Source of the DNA: Ophioderma brevispina
Taxonomy: Eukaryota; Echinodermata; Ophiuroidea; Amphilepidida; Ophiodermatidae
Reading direction: 5' to 3'
Assembly (NCBI GenBank): GCA_023653785.1
Contig: JAMKCH010088216.1
Location: forward strand, 124,001 to 188,000
Length of the DNA: 64,000 bases
Shown piece by piece: positions 25,201 to 37,613 of this stretch (the first letter of the stretch is position 1; each line of letters starts with the position of its first letter). A program made the position numbers and the translations under genes. The notes beneath the pieces are model-generated. The model was given only the letters and a program-made list of their open reading frames with translations. It did not search any database and was not told where the DNA came from.

Positions 25201-27300
25201 GATGGTCTACATATCGTATGGGGTCATTAATACTTACCATCTTATTTACATATTAAATGCCAAATGCAGAACTAATATGTATGTTCTGTTATAGGATATG
25301 ACCAAACAAACAATTTGAGACTAGTTTCGTCAAAATTGGAGCACTCTGAAAGAATTACCCCAGGATGACCTTGAACCGTTATGAACCTATAATCATGAAA
25401 CTAACTTCCCCAAAATACACAACAATTTCTATCATAGATATTGATAGTATTATCAATCCATTAACTACCGATAAAGTAACTTTTTTAAAGAAAATTATCA
25501 AAACCGCTGACGTTACCTAATTTTTTTATATATATTTCTCCTCAGTCAATTTAAGTCAGAACATGTTTGTTTGATAATTTTTATCATGCCGAGACGGTTT
25601 CCTCTTTTTTTAAATATTTTTTTTTATCTGAATTTGAATTTACACCAAGAAATCAGATTTCGTATATGCACTTACGAGAGAATTTATAATTTTTTTACTT
25701 TTTATATCATTTCCTTTCTCAAATGTGCATTTTATATATGCAAGACCACGAGGCTATGACAAGAATCATTTGAAGCCACTTTAATATACAACGCCCCTAA
25801 CTCCGTGAGAATATTTATTCGTCAATATTGTAAAGCAGCCAAGAGTCACCACCCAAATAAGAGTGGCCTCATTCCTGTTGACGAAGCTGTCAAACATACC
25901 GCATATGCCACAGCAAGTCATCAAGGAAAACAGGACGTTACATAAAATGTAATGGTGAATGTCTCACTCTTGCATGGATCTATCATATCACTACATTTAC
26001 TCGTAACCTTTTGGGTACTTGAAGTTTGTCAACGCTATAGGAGGTGCTGCAATTATTGGCTTTCCTTCTTGTAGGGCCTACAACATCGGAATTGATGACA
26101 TTAGGTATATAAGCCTGTCCACACCTACTTGGTGCATTGTGTTAGATCTATCCGGAAGTGAAATTGTATGTGAAGATTATACTTTCAGCGTTTTGACTCT
26201 ATTTGACTCTCTTTCGACAAGACTGGATCCATTTTGATCACCCATGTAACTTTCATGCCCCTTTATTGCGAAATATGAGAAATCCGCGATGCTATCTGCC
26301 AAATTTCAGAGATTTATCATCAATTGCATAACTCTTGCACCGATCCGTTGAAATACAACAATACAGAAATTGATTACAAAATTACAATGATAACGTTTGT
26401 TAGTATTGACTGTTTGTCACTTTGGGCTAATGCACTTTCAGTTTTTTAATAAATGTCATTTTACCAAGTTGTTTTCGTGGAGCTAGAGTAAATTAAATAC
26501 GCAAACACAGAAGTGGCATTCTCTTTTCAACCTTAATTAAATATGTTCCAAGTAAGAGGCACTTGGCTGACATAACCAAACAGAGTCAAGTAAAATAGAC
26601 ATAATAAACCATCCATTTATGCGCTTATATGATTTCAACAAGCGAATCAATTTGATTGGGTTAACATAATTGAATGTCATTCCTTCACATTTAAAATGAA
26701 TGCCTCATTGAATATCATTGCTCTGTTAAAACATTTTCCAATTGCCACGGGGAGTTCTTAGCAAAAGAAAATCTGCCTTTGCAATGGGCTTATTTACCAT
26801 TATACTTTCGGTATTGTGTCCTGCATTCGCCCAATCTGACAGACACTGCCATTTGCCTGAAACTATTTCAACACAACATGAGGCTCTGCATAATGTCACC
26901 GTTTAATGGTTCAATCAGTCGCTGTAAGTCCGTTATCTTCAGAAGATAGCATAGTTACCAAGACTATTCCGTCATATTTTAAGAGGGCGTTGTATATTGC
27001 GATGGTTTGAAATGTTGTCGTAACTTGGACACAATTATAGAGATACAATTGATTTAGCAAGAAAACGATCCAAGGAATGCCACAACCACGAAAATCTGTC
27101 ATTAATGTCACAATTTTAGAGAAAATCCTCAGAAACTTTACAACATTTTAGGTATTACTCATGGATAAGTTTAAGACATAAAATTTCATAGTATAATCCG
27201 GAGACAGATATTTTTAATCTTAGTACTTCTTGCAAATGGTAAATAAAAACTACTTAAAGATTCCTTGAGCTACCAGTATTTACAGATTTCTCATTGTAAC
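19261..27300. other. Unassigned stretch, about 8 kb
   Basis: After a short moderately GC-rich part (to about 19800) the sequence is AT-rich with many homopolymer runs (for example the poly-T run at about 20069-20081). No gene, RNA gene or mobile element could be supported. Overlapping open frames near 19490-19760 lie on both strands with no domain. The words ATGGCC(A/G)CC and GCCGCCAAAA appear near 21890 and 22130, as in dispersed repeats elsewhere in the window, but no boundaries are visible. Confidence 0.45.
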
Positions 27301-27304
27301 ATAC

Positions 27305-28443
27305 AATATCCCTTAGGTTAACCTAAAGTAATTTGACGTGTTAAGTAATCATTGCAATTACTTCAAACTGAGCATATTTGTGTCATTTTGAAACTTTATT
27401 TTAGGAACTTTTTCAATTATAAGTAGCAAAACGCGTTTTGCCTTAGGACAGTTAATGTTGCTATGGTGCATAGAGTTATGGTATCGGTCTAGGTTATTGC
27501 ACTGTTCGTCTCCAATATGCATATTGGAATTCTCCAGTGACAGAATATGAGACTTTACCTCGCGATTATTAATAATAGTCTGGGTGATTATGTTTAGTAA
27601 ATAAACTTCTATGATAGCTTCCATTGCAGGTAATTGGGTTAGTTCCAACCCTAGTAAAGGACGTGTGCTTCGACTCTAGTGGCTCATTAAAGTGTAAACA
27701 TTTGGCCTCTATGAGCATATAGTTTGAGCGACAGCCGATAACTCTGTCTGCTAAAAAGTCCTTGACCGAATTTTCCCATGAAATTACAAATCCCAGACAT
27801 GTCTTAACGCATCTTTGCGTTTTGATCTTCCACTTCATTTGCACCGCATTTTTGAAAGGGTGGCCTTCTGTTTATGTACACTAGATATAATTTTATGTGA
27901 TGACAGATTCTCTTTCTACGAGTCATTTTTGTCTCACATAGCTTTCATCTGTTTGTAGTGTCTTTTAATGTTTTTCTTTTTGTATGTTTTATGAGTTACC
28001 TAAATACGAGTTGGTGTTTTTAAAAAGGTGGTCGTAAGAACACCAAACATTGTCATTTTCTTAATTAAGCAATTGTCATCAGAGCTATACATTCAGAGAT
28101 TTTGTGACAAGGGGCGTCTCAAGTTTTTGACAAAGCCAGATTTGTGCTTGTACACTATATCCCGGCTACCTCAAAGTTAACAAGATCCCCAAACGATATT
28201 TTTTTTCAAGAACTTTTTTTTTGGTGTCGCCTACCTTAAGCAGGAAGACACATATGGATAATTTTGTCTACTGTAGTTGTCTGTTGTTGTAGTCTGTTGT
28301 TCTTGTGAAAAATGTTAACATCTGCCTGCAATATCCGCATACTTCGATGGATTTAAACCAAATTTGAGCCATAGATGCAACATGGGATTCCTCATTTGTT
28401 GAAGAGGTCAAATGTCACATACCAAGGTCAAAGATCATGTGAG

Positions 28444-28501
<58 letters not shown>

Positions 28502-28788
28502 GGGGATTTGGAGCAAGTCATTCTCAAGCTGCTATGAAACAAGACACAAAACAAACAACAAATGCCGAGGAGTGCACCGCCGATAATCCGCGCATCGATC
28601 AGTTGCGCCGACATTATACCCTTATCGCCGACAAGTCAACATTTTGCCGACAAAATTTTGTCAATGGGGGGGTGTCACACCCCCCCACACCCCCCTCTGG
28701 GGACGGCCCTGCATGGGGCCCTTTTTAAGCTGGTGAGGTATGACATAGTTCTAAAATCTACTTACATAGATACCATTATCTCAAAAAT

Positions 28789-28848
<60 letters not shown>

Positions 28849-30475
28849 ATAAGGTCAACGGTCACATATCAAGGTCAAAGGGCATATGAGGGCTATCATT
28901 CACAAACCGCAACGGCAGGCGACACTAGCGGTTTTAAATGTCTGGAACCGGACAAATTCAAATACCACAGTGGGTTGTGGGAAACTTGGATATTCAAATA
29001 TACGCATAAAATTAAAACTGAGAGAAGCGAATGGAATTTTTAATATAACTTTATTTTATGGTCTTCTGTAGAACTAGGGGCAAAACAGAAAATGTTATGA
29101 TCACCGCCAAATCTCTGAATGGCCCTTTAACCAAGAAATTACACCAAATATCTCAACCTCAATCTCGCCACCACGAACATAAACTATAAAATCACAAGGA
29201 GAATCACAATAGGATTTAAAAAAAGAAAAACGGATAAAACCAAAAAACAAACGAAAACAGAAAAACACAAAACAAAAAGCTTGGCGGCAGAAACGATTCC
29301 AATTGCTTATAGATAAACTTGAGAACTGCCAACATCGATTTCACACCGTGACAAACTCTATTAAAATGGTAGTATTTATAAAAATTTAAATCCCTATTTA
29401 GCCGACTCTCAAACAAATAAACGCTTTACAAAGGAAAATTAAAATGAATTTTGCCAGTGGCGGGAAAGCAAATGACATCATTTCATCGCATGCTCATTTT
29501 GAGCATAAACATGACGTCACACAAGGCACGTTTGTACTGTAACGCCTGCTTATTTGCAAACCGTCCCCGCGGCTGTAATTGACAGAACATTGCATTGGGT
29601 ACGTAAAGAAATAGCGATTACAGGCGACAAGCGATTAAATACCAGGTTATATCGATGATACAGAGTTCCCAAATTTGCTTATATTTACATAGCTTAGTAT
29701 GTAACAAACAAAAGAGAATTTCTGATTTAAATATAGGAAAGAATAAAACATCTTGAATTAGCCTGTCGTATAAGGCAGCAGTGCTTTGACTGTTTTTGTA
29801 AAGCGTTCTACATAAAATCATAAATACTGTTTATTATGAAACCTTGTTATTAAGGTTAATCTCTTTATCCATGTGGACAATTTTCGCTGCTTGTTAAGGT
29901 GAAAAAAATCATATTTACTCGTATATTTGATTGAATTAGGAAGTGAACAGAGTTGTATATAGTAGATGTGTATTTATTGAAAGTGATGGTATTATTTGCT
30001 CTAGGCCTTAATCCTAATAGCCTTAAATTTGTTTGAATATGCAATATCATAGCTGACTTTTCTACACCGCATCGAATAATTCATTTTACTCTACTCCTAA
30101 TCATCACGATCATATATCGTCTTCGCGTCGACACATGTCTAGTGTGTTTTGATTAGCTTACTTGATTTGAAAAGAAGTTATACAATATTAACCTTTTTTT
30201 CTTTCTGATGGACTTGCCAAGCAAATGTATATGTATCTCTTTCTCTTGTACTTTCGTGAACTCCACAAAGCAGCGATCTTACAATTAGCTACCGGCCCAA
30301 TCTGCCTATCACTGTCGGTTATCAGACGTAGTTTGGACGAAGAAGCACGTAGGTATATTACACGTAATTGAACACGCTAGTTGATTGAACACTTGGCAGA
30401 TACTAAAGTTAAGAAATACGAATGTTTTAAATACCATGGAAACTTTTTTCCATTCCTATTTCTAGAACTCTATTT
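27305..30475. repeat. Tandem block D3, copy 1
   Basis: This 3.2 kb block is repeated directly at 30540-34857. Shared landmarks include GCAAAACGCGTTTTGCCTTA near 27426 and 30652 and CGCTAGTTGATTGAAC near 30373 and 34756. Between 27305 and about 30055 the copies differ by dense small indels; from about 30055 to the end they differ mainly by substitutions. Copy 1 has a homopolymer-bounded insert at 28440-28845 that replaces about 110 bases of copy 2. No gene is supported inside. Confidence 0.85.
28440..28845. other. Homopolymer-bounded insert with a transposon-like end
   Basis: A run of about 50 A followed by about 12 G opens the insert, and a second run of about 50 A closes it. Near 28662-28712 lie mirrored G and C runs and the terminus GGGGACGGCCCTG, whose complement CAGGGCCGTCCCC resembles hAT-type ends. 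The matching left end is not visible. The two poly-A runs give lysine-only frames that are not genes. The segment may be a degraded element, or partly an assembly artefact. Confidence 0.5.
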
Positions 30476-31860
30476 TTATAATGTCCCAAGATTAACCACT
30501 TTATGAAACAGTTTTAACAGTTAAAACCCATTTAATATACAAGGCTCCTAGGTTAACCTAATTATTTGATGTTTAGTAATCATTGCAATTATTCAAACTG
30601 AGCAGAGTTGTGTCCTTTTGAACTTTATTTTAGGACGTTGCATTATAAGTAGCAAAACGCGTTTTGCCTTAGGACAGTTAATGTTGCTATGGTGCATAGA
30701 GTTATGGATCGGCTAGGTTATTGCAACTGTTCGTCGCCAATATGCCATATTGGAATTCTCCATGTGACAGAATATGAGACTTTACCTCGCGTTATTATAA
30801 TAGTCTGGGTGGGTGATTATGTTTAGTAAATAAACTTCTATGATACTTCCATTGCTGGTACTTGGTTTAGTTTGCCAACCTAGTAAATGACGTGTGCTTT
30901 CGACTCTAGTGGCTCATTAAAGTGTAAACATTTGGCCTCTATGAGCATATAGTTTGAGCGAACAGCCGATAACGCTGTCTGCTAAAAAGTCCTTGACCGA
31001 ATTTTCCCCATGAATTACAAATCCCAGACATGTCTTAACGCATCTTTGCGTTTTTGTCTTCCACTTCATTTTGCACCACATTTTTGAAAGGGTGGCCTTC
31101 TGTTTATGTACAATAGACATCATTTTTATGTCATGACAGATTCTCTTCTACGAGTCATTTTTGTCTCACATAGACTGTCATTCTGTTTGTAGTGTCTTTT
31201 AATGTTTTCTTTTTGTATGTTTTAGAGTTTCCTAATGAAGTGGGTGTTTTTACAAAAGGTGGTCGTAAGAACACCAAACATTGTCATTTGCTTAATTAAG
31301 CAAATTGGCATCAAGCTATACATTCAAATTTTGTGACAATGGGCGTCTCAGTTTGACAAAGCCAGATTTGTGCTTGTACGCTATATCCCGGATACCTCAA
31401 ATAAAGTTAACAAGAATCCCCAAAACGATATTTTTTTTCAAGAACTTTTTTTTTGGTCGCCTACTTAAGCAGGACAGACCATATGGCTAATTACCCTTAT
31501 CACAAGAAATAAACATGCAGCACAACTTTTTAATTGCCATGCTGTCAGCCATCAAGGATCAAAATTTATTGCGCATTAAAATCTAGTACATGAACTGTAA
31601 TTATCATTTATTTAAATAAGTTCATACGTCTAGGCTTCAGCAAGCAGCAAGCTATATAGGCCTATATATATACGCAAAGTATAGCAACATAAAAAATCTA
31701 TCATAGCCTCGCGGCTGGTGACTTACCGCAGACCGAATCTTAAGGAGCGTCCTAAGAATTGAGGCAAGCAAATAATTAAGCAAATGCAAACGTAACTAAT
31801 GGAAGAGCTACCCACTACATTTTAGGGGAACCTGCCTAAAATTAGCAAAACATAAGCAAG

Positions 31861-32012
31861 GAAGCAATGAATAAAAGCATGTGTGAATTGCGCATATTAA
31901 TAAAGGCGAGCTACATAAGCATTAAGCAAATCAGCACAGCATTGAATACAAGCATGGGTGAATTACGCATATTGACAAGGCGGCGGAGCTACCTAAGCAT
32001 TAAGCTAAATAA
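31861..32012. repeat. Two imperfect copies of a 75-80 bp unit
   Basis: The pattern AAGCATG(T/G)GTGAATT(G/A)CGCATATT, then GAGCTAC and TAAGCATTAAGC, appears twice in succession with small differences. Confidence 0.65.
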
Positions 32013-32073
32013 GCTAAAGCCGAAGCCTTACACATCGCTAAATATACATTATTCTTACTTATTTACCTATGTT

Positions 32074-32251
32074 GTTGTAGCCAGCTTGGACTCACAAAAG
32101 GTCGTAAGCCTCCGCACATTGTAAGTTTCCTGTGAGAGTTTATCAATTAAAATAAAATGTTATTGTAGCCGGCTTGGACTCACCTAGGAACGCTGAGGCC
32201 TCCTCACAAGGTAAGTGCCTGAGAGAGTTAACCGATTAAATTTTAAATGTT
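32074..32251. repeat. Two copies of an 89-bp unit
   Basis: The word TTGTAGCC(A/G)GCTTGGACTC starts at 32074 and again at 32163. Both copies continue with CTC(C)GCACA/CTCACAA, GTAAGT and a GAGAGTT stretch. Confidence 0.7.
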
Positions 32252-32699
32252 ATCAGTACGTGATAATATTAGAATAGCTGAAGTTGAGCTTCTAAATCAA
32301 AATATATAAATATATATTATTTAATATGTTCAGCTTAATATATACATAATGCTAATATAAAATTAATTATTTTATTTTACCAATCACCCTCGCACACGTA
32401 CAATATCCTCCCCAATCCGAGATACTAATTAAACCACTCTCGACTATCCCTATATTGGTGTGAGAGGTGGGTGGGCAAAGACATTTTTTGATCCGCTCTC
32501 TGTCAAAGGCTGCAGTGCTGTGAACGAACATGATAATCCAATAAAGGCTGACAAAAAGGTGTCTTTGTCTTGACAAATAACCAAGCTGTACAAAAGCAAG
32601 GTTGTGAGTTGCACAAAAACCCGTTGCTACGATAAGCAGAACGATGACTACTACCTATAGGCCGTTGCTATGGGTGTCCGGCACAGAACTAACGTCGCC

Positions 32700-32745
32700 A
32701 TGGCACGGTACCTTTAACTGAGACTAAACAAAAACACCGTGCCAT
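32700..32745. other. Short hairpin
   Basis: A perfect 10-base stem (ATGGCACGGT and ACCGTGCCAT) encloses a loop of 26 bases. It could be the terminal part of a small palindromic element or a chance hairpin. Confidence 0.5.
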
Positions 32746-34857
32746 ACTGGCTAATTAAATAATGTGAAATGAGCCACAAAACATTTCTTGCGTAGGGTAA
32801 ACTTGTTCCCTCTGGATTCGCAATATCGAGGAAACGGTATTTTGTCTACTGTAGTTGTCTGTTGTGTAGTCGTTGTTTCTTGTGAGAAAAATGTTAACAT
32901 CTGCCTGCAATATCCGCCATATTCAGATGGATTTAAACCAAACCAAATTTGAGCCATAGATGACAAATGGATTCCTCATTTGCTGATGAGGTCAAAGTTG
33001 TCACATTTACCAAGGTCAAAGATCTGTGACAGTTCAAGTTGTAAGAAAGGGCTTGGAAAATGTAAAAATTGGCCTCAATTGAAAAGGTTGAAGTTCGGTG
33101 GATTCAAACTTGGTTTATGGATGTAATGGAAACCATCAATGGTTTTATGAAGGTCAAACGGTCACATATCAAGTCAAAGGTCATATGAGGGCTATCATTC
33201 ACAAACCGCACGGCAGGCGACACTAGCGGTTTTTTTTAAATGTCTGGAACCGGACAAATTCAAATGCCACAAAAAAAGTGGGTTCTAGGGGAACTTGGAT
33301 ATTCAAAATATACGCAAAAAATTAAAACTGGAGAGTTAGAAGCGAATGAATTTTTAATTATCTTTATTGTTGCGTCTTCTGTAGAACTAGGGGCAAAACA
33401 GAAAATGCTATGATCACCGCCAAATCTCTGGAATGCCCTTTAACCAAGAAATTAACACCAAATATCTCAACCTCAATCTCGCCACCACGAACATAAAACT
33501 ATAAAATCCCAAGGGAGAAGCACAAAATAGAGAGTTAAAAAAAGAAAAAACACAAAACGGGAATTAAAAAACCAAACAAACAAACGAAAACAGAAAAAAC
33601 AAAAACAAAAAGATGATGGCGGCAGAAACGATTCCAATTGCTTATAGATCTAACTTGAAACCTTGCAAACATCGATTTCACACCGTGACAAACTCTATTA
33701 AAATGGTTAAGTATTTTATTAAAAATTTAAATCCCTATTTAGCCGACTCTTCAAACAAATAATAAACGCTTTAAACAAGGGTGAATTGAAAATGAATTTT
33801 GCAGTGGCGGGAAAGCAAATGACATCATTTCATCGCATGCTCATTTTGAGCATTAAAATGGACGTCACACAAGGCACGTTTGTACTGTAACGCTGCTTAT
33901 TTGCAAACCGTCCCCGCGGCTGTAATGACCGACAGAACATTGAATTGGGTGCTAGGAAAGAAAATAGCGATTACAGGCGACAAGCGATTAAATACCAGGT
34001 CTTTGGTTATATCGATGATACAGTGTTCCCAAATTTGCTTATATTTACATAGCTTAGTATGTAAAAACAAAAGAGAATATTCTGATTAAATATAGTAATA
34101 AAACATCTTGAATTACCTGTTCGTATAAGGCAGCAAGTGCTTTGACTGTTTTGTAAAGGCCGTTCTACATAAAAATCATAAATACTGTTTTTAGTATGAA
34201 GCCTTGTTATTAAGGTAATCTCTATCCATGTGGACCAATTTCGCTGTGCTTGTTTAAGGTTGAAAAAAAAAATCATTGATTTAACTCGATAATATTTGAT
34301 TTGGAATTAGGAAAGCGAACAGAGTGTATATAGTAGATGTGTGTGTGTTTATAAGTGATGGTATTATTTGCCTCTAGCCTTTTGCTTAATCCTAATAGCC
34401 TTAAATTTGTTTTTGAATATATGCAATATCATAGCTGACTTTTCTACACCGCATCGAATAATTCATTTTACTCTACTCCTAATCATCATGATCATATATC
34501 GTCTTCGCGTCGACACATGTCTAGTGTGTTTTGATTAGCTTACTTGATTTGAAAAGAAGTTATACAGTATTAACCTTTTTTTCTTTCTGATGCTCTTGCC
34601 AAGCAAATGTATATTTACCTCTTTCTCTTGTACTTTCGTGAACTCCACAAAGCAGCGATCTTACAATTAGCTACCGGCCCAATCTGCCTATCACTGTCGG
34701 TTATCAGACGTAGTTTGGACGAAGAAGCACGTAGGTATATTACACGTAATTGAACACGCTAGTTGATTGAACTCTTGGCAGATACTAAAGCTAAGAAATA
34801 CGAATGTTTTAAATACAATTTAAACTTTTTTTCCATTCTTATTTCTAGAATTATGCA

Positions 34858-35327
34858 ATATTTTGCATCCCATTTTCACTTTATATAATTTTCTTAAAAT
34901 ACGACGGAAGAATCCAAGAGAACAATCCCCGGTTGAATTTGTCCATACTTGCCCGTCCTCTCGTTGCCCTTATTTTGCCCGGGGACTTCGATACACGAGA
35001 CTTTGGACGCCGCTTGAATCATGGGAGACCAGTATTTTTACCACTTTCATAAATCTAATAAACACGTCAATGTAGCAACCTACAGTAGGAATGGTGATTG
35101 TGAGTAAATGAGTGGAAAAAAAGACTGTGAAGAAGTCGAAAGAGAGATTCCAGTTCTAGGGTAATAACAATCATTGCTGTCTTCCTGGAACATGAGTCAT
35201 TCGGTGTTTTAATTCAAGAAAATTACTTAACGAAGGTACATAAAAGAAAACAACATAATATGCTTCGAGCGTATGCGTTTGTAAATTATATCCAAAAGCC
35301 CAAAGTAGTGTCGAAATCAATTTTGTT
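34858..35327. other. Unassigned stretch
   Basis: Single-copy sequence between block D3 and the first LINE fragment. I see nothing supportable in it. Confidence 0.5.
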
Positions 35328-35650
35328 TATGTCAAGGCTGATCAAGGCATTAACAGCAGTTATCTAATTACATGAATTAGTAACGCTGACGGATTGGCGC
35401 CAAGATAGCGATTAACCTCCCTATTGAAGCTCTGCAAGTCCTGGTTTGATGCTATATATATGAGCAAGAAGGGCGTTCCATAAGCCTACAGAGAATGGAA
35501 GAAATGATCTTCTGTGGGAAGCCAAGCTGGACCTTGGTTTCACAGCAAGGCCATGAGACCTGACTGAGCGCCTAAGGCGAGAGTCAACTGAGAGCAGCTC
35601 AGGTAGCAGCTGGGTAGGGAAATCTGGTGCTTGTCCATAAAAGATGCGCC
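35328..35650 (-). mobile_element. 3' end of a CR1/L2/Jockey-type LINE, inverted copy
   Basis: This is the reverse complement of the last 330 bases or so of the LINE fragment at 36358-37600: CGCTGACGGATTGGCGCCAA here matches TTGGCGCCAATCCGTCAGCG there. It therefore encodes on the minus strand only the C-terminal tail after the reverse transcriptase plus the 3' untranslated end. It is 5'-truncated, as LINE copies commonly are. With the plus-strand copy it forms a large inverted repeat separated by about 1.6 kb. Confidence 0.85.
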
Positions 35651-35784
35651 AGAGAAATCCGTAAAACCTTTCTGAAATTGCGACTTATAATGTTTGGACT
35701 CATTTTATGGTCATGATTAATTTGTTGTTTTTAAGAAACAACTTTCTGAAAAGATGGATTCGATTTCTAATAGGAATTCATAAA

Positions 35785-35862
35785 CGAAGTCAACACGAGC
35801 GTAGTCTAGTGGTTAAAATATTTGACTCTAGTACAAAAGTACTGTGGTTCAAATCTCAATAA
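35785..35862 (+). repeat. tRNA-like SINE head, degenerate
   Basis: The stretch contains a box A-like TAGTCTAGTGGTTA and a box B-like GGTTCAAATCT about 40 bases further on. This is the order and spacing of the internal RNA polymerase III promoter of tRNAs and tRNA-derived SINEs. The cloverleaf stems do not pair well, so it is a decayed SINE head or tRNA pseudogene and not a functional tRNA. Confidence 0.5.
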
Positions 35863-35896
35863 CGCCATTTAACTACTGATTCAATCTGAATTCCAC

Positions 35897-35989
35897 TACA
35901 CTGCAAAAACGAGTTCTTTAAAATTTTTAACGTTGTTAAAAGTTTAAACAACTTGTTTAAACTTTTAAACAACGCGTTTTTGCAGTGTA
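35897..35989. mobile_element. Hairpin MITE, 93 bp
   Basis: The terminal inverted repeats are TACACTGCAAAAACG and CGTTTTTGCAGTGTA. The interior also pairs (AAAAGTTTAAACAA with TTGTTTAAACTTTT), so nearly the whole element can fold into one hairpin. The flanking trinucleotide CAC on both sides may be the target duplication. No coding capacity. Confidence 0.75.
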
Positions 35990-36357
35990 CACTCGGCATT
36001 GAACGCGTAACGATAGACAACCAAATCAAACAAAGGCATTCACTTTGGTAGAAAACGACTAGCCTTAGATACCCAACCATTAGATTTCCTTTCTAATTGG
36101 TCTCATTATAGAGTAGTCAATCAAATTACAAACTTTTGATCTGTAGCTTATGATCAAAGCTTTGTGATTCTGCAAATGAAAGGAACCAGGTCTGTTATGA
36201 ACCACATGCATCTCTAATACAATATCAGAGCATTATCCATCCCATCATAAAGGGAAACTCAACAACCCCTGGATGCAATCCTTTATTCTGCGCTACCTTG
36301 ATTTTGAATCACCGTATGCGCATTGATGCGCATTCATTGATATCAAACAGACAGTAA

Positions 36358-37600
36358 GGCTTTAGGTCTGGCCATTCTACATCTGATGCTCTGGCCTATG
36401 TTTCCCAATGCATCACTAATTCCATCAATGACAGAGAGGAAGCTAGAATTGTATGTCTTGATATCAGCAACGCATTTGACAGAGTGTGGCATCCTGGTCT
36501 ACTGGCCAAGCTTTCTGCCTTAGGATTCTCAGATAAGTTACTGAAGTGGCTGAAAGACTACCTGAGTGACCGCTCCCTCAGAGTCATCCTAAACGGGAGG
36601 GTATCCAGTAAGAAGTCGATCAATGCAGGTGTACCACAAGGCTCAATCCTCGGCCCTCTTCTTTATATTATATTCATTGACGACATCACAAGAAGAATCC
36701 TGAATCCATCCATCATCTACGCAGACGATTTCACACTCATGACCTTCATAAAGTCAAAATAGGACAGAATCCCAGCTGCCGCCTCTCTCAAAAAAGACCT
36801 GCAGGAAATCGAGTCTTGGGCAACTTCGTGGAATGTACTTTTCGGTGCTGCCAAGTGTAAAACTGTAACAATATCAAACAAGAAAGATGCTGCAACAGGC
36901 CATCCAAGTCTCCACTTCTTTGGAACAACTCTAGAAGAGGCTGACAGTGTCGATCTACTTGGCATCTCCATCAGTAATGACCTGTCACGGTCTCCTATGA
37001 TTACCAAAATGGCTAAAACTGCCAGTCAGCGACTAGGATTGCTCCGTCGAGCTGCACCCTATCTAGGAACAACTGAAAGGGCTGTTATATATAAATCCAT
37101 GGTTCGATCCAACATGGAATATGCAAGTTCAGCATGGTGTGGAGCAACACCCACTTAACTATCCAAACTAGATGCAATCCAGAGACGTGCCATCTCCATC
37201 ATTGGTATCCCGAGAGTGAGCTCACCACTCATCACATCCAACCACTTGGTCATCGCAGGGCAGTTGGAATTGTCACTCTTTTCCACCGCATGTTTAATGG
37301 ACAAGCACCAGATCTCCTCAGCCAGCTGCTACCTGATCTGCTTTCAGTTGATCCTCGCCTTAGGCGCTCAGTCAGGTCTCACGACCTTGTTATGAAAGTC
37401 GCAAGGTCCAACTTGGCCTCCCACAGAAGATCATTTCTCCCATTCTCTGTAGGCTTATGGAATGCCCTTCCTGCTCATGTAGCATCAAACCAGTACTTGC
37501 AGAGTTTCAAAAGGGAGGTTAATCGCTATCTTGGCGCCAATCCGTCAGCGTTACTAATTAGATAACTGCTGTTAATGCCTAGATTAGCCTTGACATAAAT
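36358..37600 (+). pseudogene. LINE reverse transcriptase fragment (CR1/L2/Jockey type), decayed
   Basis: The frame opens at GFRSGHSTSDAL (reverse transcriptase block 1). It continues through DISNAFDRVWH (first catalytic aspartate), AGVPQGSILGPLL and the catalytic YADD box in IIYADDFTLM near 36710. A TAG at 36760-36762 interrupts it, after which the same frame continues with thumb and connection sequence to a second stop near 37156. A one-base frameshift near 37245 leads into the C-terminal tail (HRRAVGIVTLFHRMFNGQAP) ending at 37565. The 5' part (ORF1, endonuclease, reverse transcriptase start) is missing. The 3' end carries AATAAA-like A-rich repeats (37595-37613). Families of this kind encode an enzyme that copies its RNA at a nicked chromosomal site; this copy is dead. 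Confidence 0.92.
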
Positions 37601-37613
37601 AAAAAATAAATAA

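Larger units (their letters stand above)
31488..32840. other. Segment present only in D3 copy 2
   Basis: This 1.35 kb segment has no counterpart in copy 1, so it is either an insertion here or a deletion there. It contains two short direct-repeat pairs (31861-32012 and 32074-32251) and a hairpin at 32700-32745. I see no clear terminal repeats or coding capacity. Confidence 0.55.
30540..34857. repeat. Tandem block D3, copy 2 (with 1.35 kb extra segment)
   Basis: This second copy matches 27305-30475, interrupted at 31488-32840 by sequence absent from copy 1. Copy 1 reads straight through at 28256-28262. Small indels are dense until about 34438; the final 420 bases match copy 1 with few differences. 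Confidence 0.85.

Noticed and set aside
28375..28852. Lysine-rich open frames
   Set aside because: They read through two poly-A runs of about 50 bases.
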